Shown here: in pieces, positions 36,085 to 44,681 of the stretch
Layout: each line of letters starts with the position of its first letter
How positions within the stretch are numbered: position 1 is the first letter of the stretch
Source: Deltaproteobacteria bacterium
GTDB lineage: Bacteria; Myxococcota_C; UBA6777
Assembly (NCBI GenBank): GCA_006226375.1
Contig: SBHC01000007.1
Coordinates: forward strand, 1 to 61,859
Direction: 5' to 3'
DNA: 61,859 bases
Notes under the pieces: model-generated
Databases searched by the model: none
What the model saw: only the letters and a program-made list of their open reading frames with translations
What the model was told of the DNA's origin: nothing
Position numbers and translations under genes: made by a program

Positions 36085-36435
36085 CTACTTCGCTTGGGGC
36101 ATCGGAGATGGGCACGTACCCTGGGTTGGTTTATGAGGTTGATGTGCTGAAATGCAAGCGATGCAAGGCTCTTTCTCGATATTCCCTTCGGGAGCAAACT
36201 CTCTGCGCTCCGGGCCAACGGCTCCTGCGTCCCAAGCGTCCGGCTTGAGCTCGGAAGGCTGGTCTGTACTTGTCGTTTGTTCCGAGGATTCCGATACTTT
36301 CTGGGCGTTCTCAGATGTATCACTGTCCAGACTACGCGAATTTTTGGACTCGGCCATCTCCCCTGCATCGACAGGCTTGGGTTCCTGAGACCGCTCCTGG
36401 GATAACTTCTCGTCGGAGGTAGCTTGTCTTTCAGC
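36085..36435 (-). pseudogene. Orphan Ser/Glu-rich reading frame
   Basis: Immediately downstream of the kinase gene, a different frame on the same strand stays open for about 115 codons. It reads like the linker and tail of one of this genome's lipoproteins: an acidic Ser/Thr/Glu-rich run (ENAQKVSESSEQTTSTDQPS), then a short Cys-containing end (EPCIACISAHQPHKPTQGTC). There is no signal peptide, lipobox or good start; ATG at 36357 is the only internal candidate and lacks a spaced ribosome-binding site. It is best read as the 3-prime relic of a lipoprotein gene, or as a short protein of unknown function. Confidence 0.35.
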
Positions 36436-37642
36436 GTGTTGAAAGATATTCCTTTGGCTCAGAGAAGACAGTCTGGTGCGAATAGATTCTAGGGGTGTAG
36501 AGGTTATCCTTAAACTGAATGTCCCAACACATACCCTGATCGGTTTGAAGGGAGATTGTGCCGCTGAGCTGATACTCGACAATACTCACGATCGTCATAA
36601 GTCCCAGGCCTTCAGCGTTTCGGAAGTCAAAGTCTGGTGGCACACCTGTACCATTGTCTGCCACCTGTAGCTTGATGAGGTCTTCTTCTTTCTTCAGGCT
36701 TAACCTTATCTTTCCTTTGCTCTCTTCGGAAAAGGCATGCTTGAACGTATTGGAAAATAGCTCGCTGAGAATCAATCCACAGGGCATCGCTATATCCATC
36801 AACACGCGGAGATCTTCAAGCTCTGCCTCTAAATGAATTCGGTCCATGGAGACGTTATGACTTTGAAACAGGTAGGTCGCAAGATCATACAGGTACTCTT
36901 TGAGATCAACTTGCAGGAGGTTGTTAGATTCGTACAGCTTTTGATGAACCATTGACATCGCGTGGATTTTATTTTGTAGATCTGTAAATATACTCAGGAG
37001 CTTTGAATCGTCTGTTTGCATGGATTGCAGCATCAACATTGAGTGAATGACCTGCATATTGTTCTTGGTGCGGTGGTACAACTCCTTGAGCAGAACCTCC
37101 TTCTCTTGAAGGGAGGCGCTGAGTTTCTCCTCTGAGAGTTTTCGATCTGTAATGTCTTCATAGGTCCCAAGCACCCCAATCACAGCGCCTTGTTGATCTC
37201 GTAGCGGTATCTTGCTGGTTCGGAGCCAGATTGTACCAATATCGGACCTGGTTTGTGGCTCTTCGTAATTGACTTTGGCAGTGCCAGACTCCATCACATC
37301 TCGATCGTCCGCCCGATACAAGTCAGCTTCGTCTTTCCAGTCCATCTGGTAATCATCGCAACCAAGCAACTCTTGGGGATGTTTACGACCTGCGTCTTGC
37401 GCAAACAGACGGTTGCATCCGAGATATCGGCAATCGCGATCTTTCCAGAACACACGAACCGGGATGGTATCCAGAACAAGCTGAAGCATTTGATTGGCTT
37501 TGGCCAATTCTTCTGTTTTGTTTTGCAATGTCTCCTGGAACGATGACTGCTCATGCATACATTGCTGCTCCAGCTCTGCAACCAGCTGTCGCAAGCGCTC
37601 CACTTCTTGTTGTTGTTTCTTCCCGTCCATGATCTTGCCCAT
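36431..37642 (-). CDS. PAS-domain sensor histidine kinase (HisKA_2 type)
   Basis: 403 residues; the Met at codon 5 is an alternative start. An N-terminal coiled coil (about 8-50) precedes one PAS domain (about 52-165, with FWKDRDCRYLGCNRLFAQDAG and a PAC end GTYEDITDRK). The HisKA_2 dimerisation box is LLKELYHRTKNNMQVIHSML, with the His at about 192, and the HATPase carries ELFSNTFKHAF (N box), DNGTGVP and GLGL. It is cytoplasmic, with no membrane helix. This kinase family often pairs with regulators lacking DNA-binding domains. No response regulator is adjacent, so it is an orphan kinase. Confidence 0.9.
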   Translation of the reverse strand: MGKIMDGKKQQQEVERLRQLVAELEQQCMHEQSSFQETLQNKTEELAKANQMLQLVLDTIPVRVFWKDRDCRYLGCNRLFAQDAGRKHPQELLGCDDYQMDWKDEADLYRADDRDVMESGTAKVNYEEPQTRSDIGTIWLRTSKIPLRDQQGAVIGVLGTYEDITDRKLSEEKLSASLQEKEVLLKELYHRTKNNMQVIHSMLMLQSMQTDDSKLLSIFTDLQNKIHAMSMVHQKLYESNNLLQVDLKEYLYDLATYLFQSHNVSMDRIHLEAELEDLRVLMDIAMPCGLILSELFSNTFKHAFSEESKGKIRLSLKKEEDLIKLQVADNGTGVPPDFDFRNAEGLGLMTIVSIVEYQLSGTISLQTDQGMCWDIQFKDNLYTPRIYSHQTVFSEPKEYLSTR

Positions 37643-37824
37643 CTTTTGTTGACACTGACTTTGGATACTATATTACCCCTCTCTCTATAGCATTGCCAAC
37701 TTCTCTTTTCTATCGATGCCTTGTCGCCTTCGTTTTTACCCCACCTCAGATATACCTCACTTCAACCTTGTAAGACTTTTTCGTTCCCCACAAATTCCCC
37801 ACAAACAGGAGACGAAACAAAAAA

Positions 37825-37853
37825 AGCCCAGAAGTTGCTATGACTTCTGGGCT
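37825..37853 (-). terminator. Intrinsic terminator of the decayed tRNA copy
   Basis: Perfect 11-bp stem (AGCCCAGAAGT arm, 7-nt loop) followed on the minus strand by a T-run (the A-rich 37815-37825 on plus). It lies directly beyond the decayed tRNA-Leu copy. Confidence 0.8.
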
Positions 37854-37857
37854 AACT

Positions 37858-37940
37858 GTGCCGAAGAGAGGCCCGGAGTGCCAGCCCAGTCAAACCTCCA
37901 GCAAGGAAACCCTCACCTAAACCTTTGTCAAGAGAGGCAG
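37858..37940 (-). pseudogene. Decayed tRNA-Leu copy
   Basis: The plus-strand string GTGCCGAAGAGAGG (3-prime acceptor and T-arm side of tRNA-Leu) recurs here exactly 130 bp before its copy in the intact gene. Matches to AACCTCCA and GGAAACCCTCAC follow. The anticodon arm and 5-prime half are not recognisable. It is therefore a duplicated tRNA that has degraded while keeping its own terminator. Confidence 0.6.
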
Positions 37941-37955
37941 TTCCTAAAACAAAAA

Positions 37956-37980
37956 AGCCAGAAGCAAATTGCTTCCGGCT
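37956..37980 (-). terminator. Intrinsic terminator of tRNA-Leu
   Basis: Hairpin of about 11 bp with one A-C mismatch and a short loop (AGCCAGAAGCA / TGCTTCCGGCT), followed on the minus strand by a T-run. It begins 8 nt after the tRNA 3-prime end. Confidence 0.75.
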
Positions 37981-37988
37981 TTGTCTTG

Positions 37989-38072
37989 TGCCGAAGAGAG
38001 GACTCGAACCTCCACGAGGAAACCCTCACTAGAACCTGAATCTAGCGTGTCTACCAATTCCACCACTTCGGC
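37989..38072 (-). tRNA. tRNA-Leu (anticodon CAG)
   Basis: 84 nt on the minus strand. The 7-bp acceptor stem is GCCGAAG/CTTCGGC, the D-arm is typical of Leu (TGGTGGAATTGGTAGACACGC), and the anticodon stem CTAGA/TCTAG encloses the loop TTCAGGT, giving anticodon CAG (codon CUG). There is a long variable arm and a T-loop GGTTCGAGTCC. The discriminator base is A. CCA is not encoded (the next bases are CAA), so it must be added enzymatically. Confidence 0.96.
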
Positions 38073-38166
38073 ATAAAGATGTTTTCATCTCTATGAGGTT
38101 CGTTTATATATACAGACGGAAGTTATTTGTCAAGCAAAAAATAGGCTCATACAACAGGAGATTCAC

Positions 38167-39258
38167 TTGACGCGATTGACCGACAGATTCGTACCTTTGA
38201 AACGCTTCACTCCACTTTCGCTTCTCATTGGAGCAACACTTCTTGGAGGGTCACTCCTTCCCTCTGTTGCGGAAGCCCGTCCACGAGCCCTTCGATGGTA
38301 CCAAAGCGCGGAAGCACACCGTCTGGGACAAAAGGGAAAGAAGGCCAATCTGAAGCAAGCGACGAAACTACACAAACGCGCTTGCTCTCGACGGTACGGA
38401 CGAAGTTGTTGGCGACTGGGACAAATGAATCCAGCCAGCGAAGATAGCGTTACCTACATGAAGAAGGCCTGTCGGTACAAATTTGGTGACGGCTGCCTTG
38501 CCCTGGCTCGCAACCTTGCAAAGTCATCTTTAAAAGCATCCAAGCGAAAGGCGCACCGGATGTTTCGGAAAGCCTGCAAGCTCGGAAGCGGACAAGGGTG
38601 CTTGGAAGTCTACCAGCTTGCAACCAAAGCGTTTGCTGCCAAGAAGACACAAAGCCCCCAAGCCAAGAAACGTTGGCAGCGCAAACAGCTAACACGCCGG
38701 GCTCGCTTCGCCCTCCTCCTTCGCAAAGGCTGCCAACAAGGCCATGAGTCCGACTGTTTTTATCTGGGCTACGCACACTTCCAAGGCATCTTGCAGCGCG
38801 ATCTCAATCGCGCCCGCACATCCTTTCTCCGAGGATGCAAGCTTCAACACCCCAACAGTTGTGACTTTGTCGCCTTGATGTATGGAAATGGCATCGGCGT
38901 CCAACAAGACTTTAAGAAAGCTCGCGATCTTCACCTCCGCGCCTGCAAGCTCGGTCTCAACGACGGCTGCTTGCACGCTGGAGGGATGTTCTTGCGTGGA
39001 TTGGGAGGCATGAAAGACGCCTCACAAGCTCGTAAGCTCTTTTCACAGACCTGTGAGGCCAACATCGGCCAGGCCTGTTTGTTGCTTGGAGAGATGGTGA
39101 TTCGGGGAGAAGGAGGCTCCAAAGATGTGAAGCTCGCCTATCGACTCTATGAGAAAGCCTGCCGACTGAAAAGCAAAGAAGGCTGCCTTCGGTTCAAGGC
39201 AATGAAACGAATCCTCTACAACAAGCCCAAGCGTCAGCTTCGACGTGGATTCCCATAG
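38167..39258 (+). CDS. Secreted Sel1-repeat protein
   Basis: 363 residues with a TTG start supported by ACAGGAGA seven bases upstream. A signal peptide (about 1-37, ending AEA) precedes eight or so Sel1-like units of about 36 residues with Cys at fixed places (ACKLGSGQGCLEVYQLA, GCKLQHPNSCDFVALMYGNGIGVQQDFKKA, ACKLGLNDGCLHAGGMFLRGLGG). The paired Cys suggest each helical hairpin is disulfide-bonded, consistent with periplasmic or surface location. Sel1 proteins act as scaffolds in signalling or envelope complexes; the partner is unknown. It converges on the gliding cluster, 67 bp from its last gene. Confidence 0.85.
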   Translation: MTRLTDRFVPLKRFTPLSLLIGATLLGGSLLPSVAEARPRALRWYQSAEAHRLGQKGKKANLKQATKLHKRACSRRYGRSCWRLGQMNPASEDSVTYMKKACRYKFGDGCLALARNLAKSSLKASKRKAHRMFRKACKLGSGQGCLEVYQLATKAFAAKKTQSPQAKKRWQRKQLTRRARFALLLRKGCQQGHESDCFYLGYAHFQGILQRDLNRARTSFLRGCKLQHPNSCDFVALMYGNGIGVQQDFKKARDLHLRACKLGLNDGCLHAGGMFLRGLGGMKDASQARKLFSQTCEANIGQACLLLGEMVIRGEGGSKDVKLAYRLYEKACRLKSKEGCLRFKAMKRILYNKPKRQLRRGFP

Positions 39259-39325
39259 GTCAGCAAGCGTTGGAGGAGAAAAGGTCAAGGAAGAGTCAGG
39301 CAGGAACAGAGAGGGGTGCTAGAAG

Positions 39326-40354
39326 TTAGCGACGACGTCGACGGCGACGACGGTAGCGACGTTTGCTCACAAGCTTCTTCCAGTTGTCTTCGAAAACCAT
39401 TTTGCGAAGCTTGTGGATCTTGGTCCGAATCTGAAGGCGCATGGTTTCATCGCTGCGGCTGAGTTGCAGGTAGTCTTTGAACGCGTCCATTGCCTGACGA
39501 CGACGCTTGTCCGCCTCCTTCATAATCTCCAGCCGCTTTTCGCGATCTTTCTCTTGCTTGGCCTGATTCAACAGCTCTTCCAACCAAGCATCGTAAGTAA
39601 CACCCAGGTTGTATGCGGCCAAGGAAAGCTTCTTCATCGCTTTGCGGAAGGAGCGAATCGCCTGCTCAAACTTCTTTTGCTTTTGGTAGATCAAGCCCAG
39701 CAAGTTGTAGCTTTGCGGCGTAGCAATCCCCTTGCTTACAGCGTTTTGGATGGTCGTGACAGCTTTTTGGTAGTACGGTTCAGCCTGGTCAGCACCTGCC
39801 TGAAGAAGAGCTTGCTCTGCCTGATCCAGGTAAGTTGCTGCGAGTCCATTGTAAGCTTCCACAAAGCTAGACTTGATGGCGATCGCCTTGGTAAACATGG
39901 TCTCGGCTCGCTGGAACTTGCGCATTTTGTGCAGCGAAAGGCCCAGGTGATAGAGAGAGAACAGGTGGTTCGGCTTGAGCGCGACGACCTTTTCGTAGTG
40001 GATGATAGCTTTGGGGAACTGCTTGCTCTTGTAATAGATGTCACCCATGTGGAAATGAGGGCGATAGTTGGAGCTGTCCAAGTACACAGAGCGCTCGTAC
40101 TCTTGGATCGCAGCCGAAGGGTTACGAAGCGCCTCATACACACGGCCCAACAGGTAACGAGAGTGTCCATCGTTTGGATTCAAACGGATGGCTTCACGCA
40201 ACATACTGCGAGCCGAGTTGTACTGGCTATCGTTGTACATTTTGACGGCTTTTTTCGCGATACGCCGAGCGCGACGTTCGTTGACTTTTTCACATCCGGT
40301 CGTCAAGGCAAGCGCCAAGGAGCAGAGCAAAACAAACACCAAGCTTCGTTTCAT
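39326..40354 (-). CDS. TPR lipoprotein at the end of the gliding cluster
   Basis: 342 residues from the ATG at 40354 (GAAGG upstream); the frame is open 26 codons further. A lipoprotein signal (TTGC, about residue 21) is followed by about seven TPRs (residues 25-270, for example AIQEYERSVYLDSSNYRPHFHMGDIYYKS), then a charged helix and an Arg-only tail (RRYRRRRRRRR). Position and type suggest a component of the Glt envelope complex, but I cannot match it to a named Glt protein. It is 137 bp downstream of the small barrel gene on the same strand. Confidence 0.8.
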   Translation of the reverse strand: MKRSLVFVLLCSLALALTTGCEKVNERRARRIAKKAVKMYNDSQYNSARSMLREAIRLNPNDGHSRYLLGRVYEALRNPSAAIQEYERSVYLDSSNYRPHFHMGDIYYKSKQFPKAIIHYEKVVALKPNHLFSLYHLGLSLHKMRKFQRAETMFTKAIAIKSSFVEAYNGLAATYLDQAEQALLQAGADQAEPYYQKAVTTIQNAVSKGIATPQSYNLLGLIYQKQKKFEQAIRSFRKAMKKLSLAAYNLGVTYDAWLEELLNQAKQEKDREKRLEIMKEADKRRRQAMDAFKDYLQLSRSDETMRLQIRTKIHKLRKMVFEDNWKKLVSKRRYRRRRRRRR

Positions 40355-40491
40355 GATCGAGCCTTCTTTGTGGGGGAGTTTTGTTTGAAAACGAGGGAAG
40401 AAAAGCACATTGGATGAAGATGTTGGAACCAAACAACGTGAGTCAACGAGAACAAGCTTGAGAAACTCACTGTATTGCCCGGCATAATGGG

Positions 40492-41109
40492 CTAGAAAAT
40501 ATACATCAGAGTGGGCATCAAACCGAACCCAGCGGCCACTTCAATGCCATTGTCCGTCAAGGGCAAGTGGATGATAGCGAGGGCTTCCAGGCCAATGGAG
40601 AAGTGCTTGAGGCGCGTATGCCATCGAACACCAAGTCCACCATGAACGCCAATGCCGAGGAGTGAATTGTAGGCTTCCTCTGGTGTTGTGAGTTGCAGAC
40701 CGCCGCCAAGCTTCGCATAGAAGAAGACGCGATTGACCCTCACAAACGAGATACTGGCGCTAAGATTGAACATGTAAGAGCCATTGGCTCCACCCACCTG
40801 ACCGTTCCCAGGAACCTGTGTGGTGAGAAACAAAAATTGCAGAGAGAAGTATGGGTTAATCCGATAACCCAATTGAATTCCCCCCGACGACCCACCAATG
40901 TTGGCCTGAGGCAAGCTCGGATTCTCGTTGGCGAGACGCCCACGAGCGACAAAAAAGTAAGGGCCGTATTCCAAAGAAAAGAAGAACCCCTTTTGTTGGA
41001 TATAGGATTCTTCGTCTTCTTCCAGAACTTGTGCGGAGGCAGGCTGTGCAAGAAGTCCGAACAGGCCAAGAAACGCGAGAGCGAGCAACAGCTTGGAATA
41101 CCACTTCAT
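40492..41109 (-). CDS. Small outer-membrane beta-barrel protein (GltH/CglE-like)
   Basis: 205 residues from the ATG at 41109. A signal peptide (about 1-27, ending ASAQ) leads to a barrel-like mature chain with alternating strands and a terminal aromatic (MPTLMYIF). It occupies the place of GltH directly after the GltG-like gene, as in the Myxococcus xanthus gltDEFGH order, and is also similar in size to CglE-type gliding proteins. Which of the two it corresponds to cannot be settled here. Expected role: outer-membrane part of the gliding complex. Confidence 0.65.
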   Translation of the reverse strand: MKWYSKLLLALAFLGLFGLLAQPASAQVLEEDEESYIQQKGFFFSLEYGPYFFVARGRLANENPSLPQANIGGSSGGIQLGYRINPYFSLQFLFLTTQVPGNGQVGGANGSYMFNLSASISFVRVNRVFFYAKLGGGLQLTTPEEAYNSLLGIGVHGGLGVRWHTRLKHFSIGLEALAIIHLPLTDNGIEVAAGFGLMPTLMYIF

Positions 41110-41310
41110 CCGAAACAGCTCCGTCCCTGACAACACCAAAGCCACGTATGTGCTATCCACTTCGGTTGTACGTTGAACTGAAAAGGCAAGAACGCCAAAA
41201 TCTAACTCCAGTTAAGCAAAGAATGGGTTCTTACTCCAACCCTTCGATTGGAGTGTGCATTCTATCGTAGTTCGGCCTGTAACACAACCCATCCCTTACG
41301 CCAAAAAGAA

Positions 41311-41341
41311 AACGCCCCTGGCTGAAGAGCGCAGGAGCGTT
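41311..41341 (-). terminator. Terminator after the GltG-like gene
   Basis: 10-bp stem (AACGCTCCTG / CAGGGGCGTT on the minus strand, one G-U pair) followed by a T-rich tract (TTTTCTTTTT). It separates the GltG-like gene from the small barrel gene, which therefore probably has its own promoter in 41110-41310, or is read through. Confidence 0.75.
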
Positions 41342-41392
41342 CACAAAAAGAGACAAGTGTTGTCCTGCCAAGAGAAGACAGGCTCTCTCATG

Positions 41393-43909
41393 TCAGGAGG
41401 GACGGAAGATAAAGGGATAGTTGACGTGCACCACACCACCCCCTTTGGGGGACGGGAAGCGAAGAAGCTTGACCCGACGAGCCAGACATTCTTCAACGCG
41501 ATCGTTGTTCATGGTCGATCGACTGATCCGACTCTTGTACACACGACCGTTGGGCTCAATTTGGAACCACACATGGATCTTACCCTGGAGGCTCTGGTTT
41601 TTGATCAGCTCACGCTCGTAGCAGTATTTGAAGCGGCTGCGGTGCTGGTTGATGATACGTCGGATGATCTCTTTGTCCAAGCCACCGAAGATATCGGGGG
41701 GGCCGGTCGAGACTTTGATGGTTTGTCTGCGCTTGTTTTTGAGCTTGGAGCGTCCCCAACCGCGGCCACCTTTCCCGCCGCCGCGACCGTAAGTACCGAC
41801 CCGTGCAAGACCGACAGAGTCCCCGCTGAAGCCGCCACCGCCAGATCCAAGGCCACCGGCTCCAAGACCGGCAGAGCCGCTCGCGTCGCCAGCCTTGCTT
41901 CCGATCCATCCACCTACAGCGTTGGCGTCTGCGCCACCAAAGCCTTTGGTGTCCATGATACTGCCCAGACGATTTCCGCCTTTGTTAATCAGACCCAAAA
42001 CACCTTTCTTCGCGATGTCAAGGTCCACAGCCTTTTCGATCTTTTTCAAGTCGATGGGTGAGGTCGCGTCGGGGTTCTTCTTCTTTTGGGCTGCTTTCCG
42101 GTTCTTTTTGGGCGCTTTCTTCTTCCCAAGCTTTCCTTTGTCGCCCTTGGCCTTCGCGCCGCCGCTCTTCTTCTTGCGCTTCTTTTCTTTCTCGGGTTCT
42201 TCCGGCCGGACAATCAACTGAGCAAAGCGGTTGCCTTGCTTAAAGAAGTCCTCATCCAACATGGAAGGATTCTCATCAGCAAACAGCATCAGGAGAATGA
42301 GAACACCGTGAATCAAAAAGGATGTCCCCATCGACCGGGCCAAGTGGTGGTCCATTTGGTTGAGGACTGCAGGAGGAAGTCGCTTGGGTGCGGGAACAAA
42401 GCTAATCTCAAAGGTCAGATCGCCAACAAACAAACGAACGCGGGATTGAGCGGGCAAAGCAAACTGGTAACCCAGAGAGGTTTGCTGCACTTTCGCGCTT
42501 TGCTTGATTTGAGCAATAGGCACCACCTGATCTTTCAGATGGAGTTCCCCGCCCATGCGGTCTGTAAAGTTGATCAGGAGGCGATCGCCTTCCGTCTCGA
42601 TCAAGGGGAAGGAGTCAATGCCTTCGGGGAGAGCCTCACTGCTCAAAGAGAAGGTGTTCTTTCGTGACTCGCCCACAGTAATTCGCTTGGGCTCATAGAA
42701 GTGGTTGTGATCGAGAATCGTATCTCCCCAGATCACGCGAACTTCCAAAGCTTCCTGGGAGTCGGCAAACTCAGCAGCAGACAGATCCACCATGGAAGCA
42801 GAAGACTGCTGAAGGGCAGGAGACGAGGGAGCGCCCAACGCAGGTTGCGAAGGAGGAGCTTGCTGCATGTGGGGTTGCACAGCTTGCGCTTGTACTGGCC
42901 ACCCGCCAGTCATGGGTTGTTGCGCTGGAGCAAAGCCGCCCGTGTATTGGGGTTGCTGTGGAGGCTGGCTCGCAAAAGCTTGCGGCTGTTGCTGCATCAT
43001 TGGCTGCGGTGCAGCCTGGACCATCGGTTGTTGCTGTTGAGCGTAACCAAATCCAGCGTTGGGATCGGCTTGAGGTGGAGTCGATGCGTAGGCCTGCTGC
43101 GGTGGTGGTGCGTTCCACTGCGCTTGGGGTTGCTGCTGAGCCACAGGCTGTTGAACAGCCGGTTGGGGCTCGGGAGCGACTTGCGCGACAACCTGAGGAG
43201 CAGCTTGTTGCTCTGCAGGAGGTTGCGGCATGGTGGAGACCACCGTTCCGCCTTCGTTGTCAGGCGGAGTGACAGCCGCTTGAACAGCTTGTGCAGCCAT
43301 CGGGTCAACATGCGCCGTGTCTTCTTCAGGAACAGCAGGAGTTTCTTGTGCGACCACATTCTCAACGTGGGCAGCGGCAGCGAGCGCAGATTGGACAGCG
43401 GCAGCTTGTTCAGGCGTGACGGCTGCCGTGTCATCTTCAGGCACTTCGGGAGTTGCTGCGGCTGCAGGAGGAGCCGTAGGAGCAGGCCCAACAACAGTCC
43501 CTGCCTCATCAGCAGGTTCTTCCACAGGAGGCATGGCCGCTACATCAGGGACGACCTCTTCCTGTGCGCTTCCACCATTTTTGGCTTGGGCGACAGCGGC
43601 TTCACCGATGTGGATCGTAATGAACGTGTCACCGAGTTGAATGGCATCGCCACTCACCAAGCGTGACTTGTGCACCCGCTTGTCGTTGACGCGGGTACCC
43701 TTGGAGGAGCCCATGTCAATGATTTGGGCTTCCTCTTCTGCTGTCACCTCAATGACAGCATGGATGCGATTCACATTTGGGTCATCCAGCCGCAAGTTCA
43801 CAGAAGAGAGCTTACCAATCTTAATGATATGCTCGTTGAATTCTTCGACCTGCGGTTCCACTCCTTCTCGCGTAATTTGCAGAAGAATTGGAGTGCTTAT
43901 CTTTGCCAT
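41393..43909 (-). CDS. gltG: FHA / AgmX-PglI-type gliding motility protein, GltG-like
   Basis: 838 residues from the ATG at 43909 (GAGAGG upstream). An FHA domain (about 4-103, with NRIHAVIEV and GSSKGTRVND) is followed by a Pro/Ala/Gln-rich region (about 120-385), a second beta-rich FHA-like segment (about 388-505) and one membrane helix (about 527-544). A Lys-rich stretch, a Gly-rich stretch and a C-terminal TonB-like AgmX/PglI domain (about 745-838, NQHRSRFKYCYERELIKN, then GRVYKSRISRS) complete it. In M. xanthus GltG is the inner-membrane component: the cytoplasmic FHA faces the motor, and the periplasmic tail reaches the outer-membrane complex. Order and domains support this name. Confidence 0.85.
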   Translation of the reverse strand: MAKISTPILLQITREGVEPQVEEFNEHIIKIGKLSSVNLRLDDPNVNRIHAVIEVTAEEEAQIIDMGSSKGTRVNDKRVHKSRLVSGDAIQLGDTFITIHIGEAAVAQAKNGGSAQEEVVPDVAAMPPVEEPADEAGTVVGPAPTAPPAAAATPEVPEDDTAAVTPEQAAAVQSALAAAAHVENVVAQETPAVPEEDTAHVDPMAAQAVQAAVTPPDNEGGTVVSTMPQPPAEQQAAPQVVAQVAPEPQPAVQQPVAQQQPQAQWNAPPPQQAYASTPPQADPNAGFGYAQQQQPMVQAAPQPMMQQQPQAFASQPPQQPQYTGGFAPAQQPMTGGWPVQAQAVQPHMQQAPPSQPALGAPSSPALQQSSASMVDLSAAEFADSQEALEVRVIWGDTILDHNHFYEPKRITVGESRKNTFSLSSEALPEGIDSFPLIETEGDRLLINFTDRMGGELHLKDQVVPIAQIKQSAKVQQTSLGYQFALPAQSRVRLFVGDLTFEISFVPAPKRLPPAVLNQMDHHLARSMGTSFLIHGVLILLMLFADENPSMLDEDFFKQGNRFAQLIVRPEEPEKEKKRKKKSGGAKAKGDKGKLGKKKAPKKNRKAAQKKKNPDATSPIDLKKIEKAVDLDIAKKGVLGLINKGGNRLGSIMDTKGFGGADANAVGGWIGSKAGDASGSAGLGAGGLGSGGGGFSGDSVGLARVGTYGRGGGKGGRGWGRSKLKNKRRQTIKVSTGPPDIFGGLDKEIIRRIINQHRSRFKYCYERELIKNQSLQGKIHVWFQIEPNGRVYKSRISRSTMNNDRVEECLARRVKLLRFPSPKGGGVVHVNYPFIFRPS

Positions 43910-44054
43910 CACAACCTCTCTTCGAGACGCCCTAACTAGAACCCAATGTGCCAAAAGGCACGTGTCAACGAATGGGAAGCCTTTGGATTACGTTGCAAAC
44001 CAAGGCCAGCATCCATGGATGCTCATAACCTCTACCTGTGGGATCGGTGAGGCA

Positions 44055-44351
44055 TTACAGATCGTTCACAGCTTGAAGAATGCGCTTCTTCCAGTGCTCA
44101 CGCAGTTGAATCAAACCACCCAGTTTGATGTTACGACGCGATTCGATGTACTCACCGTCAGGTCGGGTCAGATCACCCTGGATGGTGTCGTTACCAAAGC
44201 TAATGACAGTTTTTTTGCGGTAGTAGCGATTGCCAACCTTCACTGCATTCTTCGCAGCTTTGGTTTTCTTCGCCTGAGCAGAAACGGAGGACGTAGGAAT
44301 CCACGCCCCGACCATCAAGCTCATTGTGACTACAAACATCCATCGTCGCAT
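44055..44351 (-). CDS. Small periplasmic protein in GltF position
   Basis: 98 residues from the ATG at 44351 (AGAGGTG upstream). It has a signal peptide of about 25 residues (ending SVSAQ), then a basic domain of about 70 residues (KVGNRYYRKKTVISFGNDTIQGDL, ending LREHWKKRILQAVNDL). It lies between the GltE-like and GltG-like genes, exactly where gltF stands in M. xanthus; similarity to GltF cannot be tested here. A terminator upstream (44577-44609) suggests a separate promoter in 44352-44576. Confidence 0.6.
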   Translation of the reverse strand: MRRWMFVVTMSLMVGAWIPTSSVSAQAKKTKAAKNAVKVGNRYYRKKTVISFGNDTIQGDLTRPDGEYIESRRNIKLGGLIQLREHWKKRILQAVNDL

Positions 44352-44576
44352 CTCTTCACCTCTTCCAGGTTGGGGAGAGCTCCACCTCTTTGGAGATCCA
44401 AGAGGTTGGAAATCATCCTTCAGTGATGACGGGAGACTTAGAAACCGACCGAAGTCGGCCAATGCATCCCACTGTGTCGTGAAGAATGTGGAGTTCGTTC
44501 CTCCACACACAAAGACAACTCAAAGAGCTTTGAGTTCCCGTCCGATGATATTATCTCATCTTTTTCAAAAAAAAAA

Positions 44577-44609
44577 GCCGCCTTGTCCATTGGTCAAAGA
44601 AAAGGCGGT
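44577..44609 (-). terminator. Terminator after the GltE-like gene
   Basis: 7-bp GC-rich stem (CCGCCTT/AAGGCGG) extended by an inner imperfect stem, followed on the minus strand by a run of ten T. It lies 73 bp after the GltE-like stop. Confidence 0.85.
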
Positions 44610-44681
44610 AAAATCGTCCCAAGAATACGACATCCAACAACACAATGCCTTCATGGCCTGAGCCAGAAGGCGAGAGAAGAA

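Noticed and set aside
39413-40417. 334-codon plus-strand frame opposite the TPR lipoprotein
   Set aside because: Antisense shadow; the minus strand has lipobox and TPR consensus.
42900-43200. CRISPR-like or minisatellite repeat in Gln/Pro codons
   Set aside because: The repetition is at amino-acid level only, with no constant DNA repeat or spacer structure.
42701-43666. 321-codon Arg/Leu/Ser-rich plus-strand frame
   Set aside because: Complement of the Pro/Ala/Gln-rich linker of the GltG-like gene, where stops are rare on both strands.
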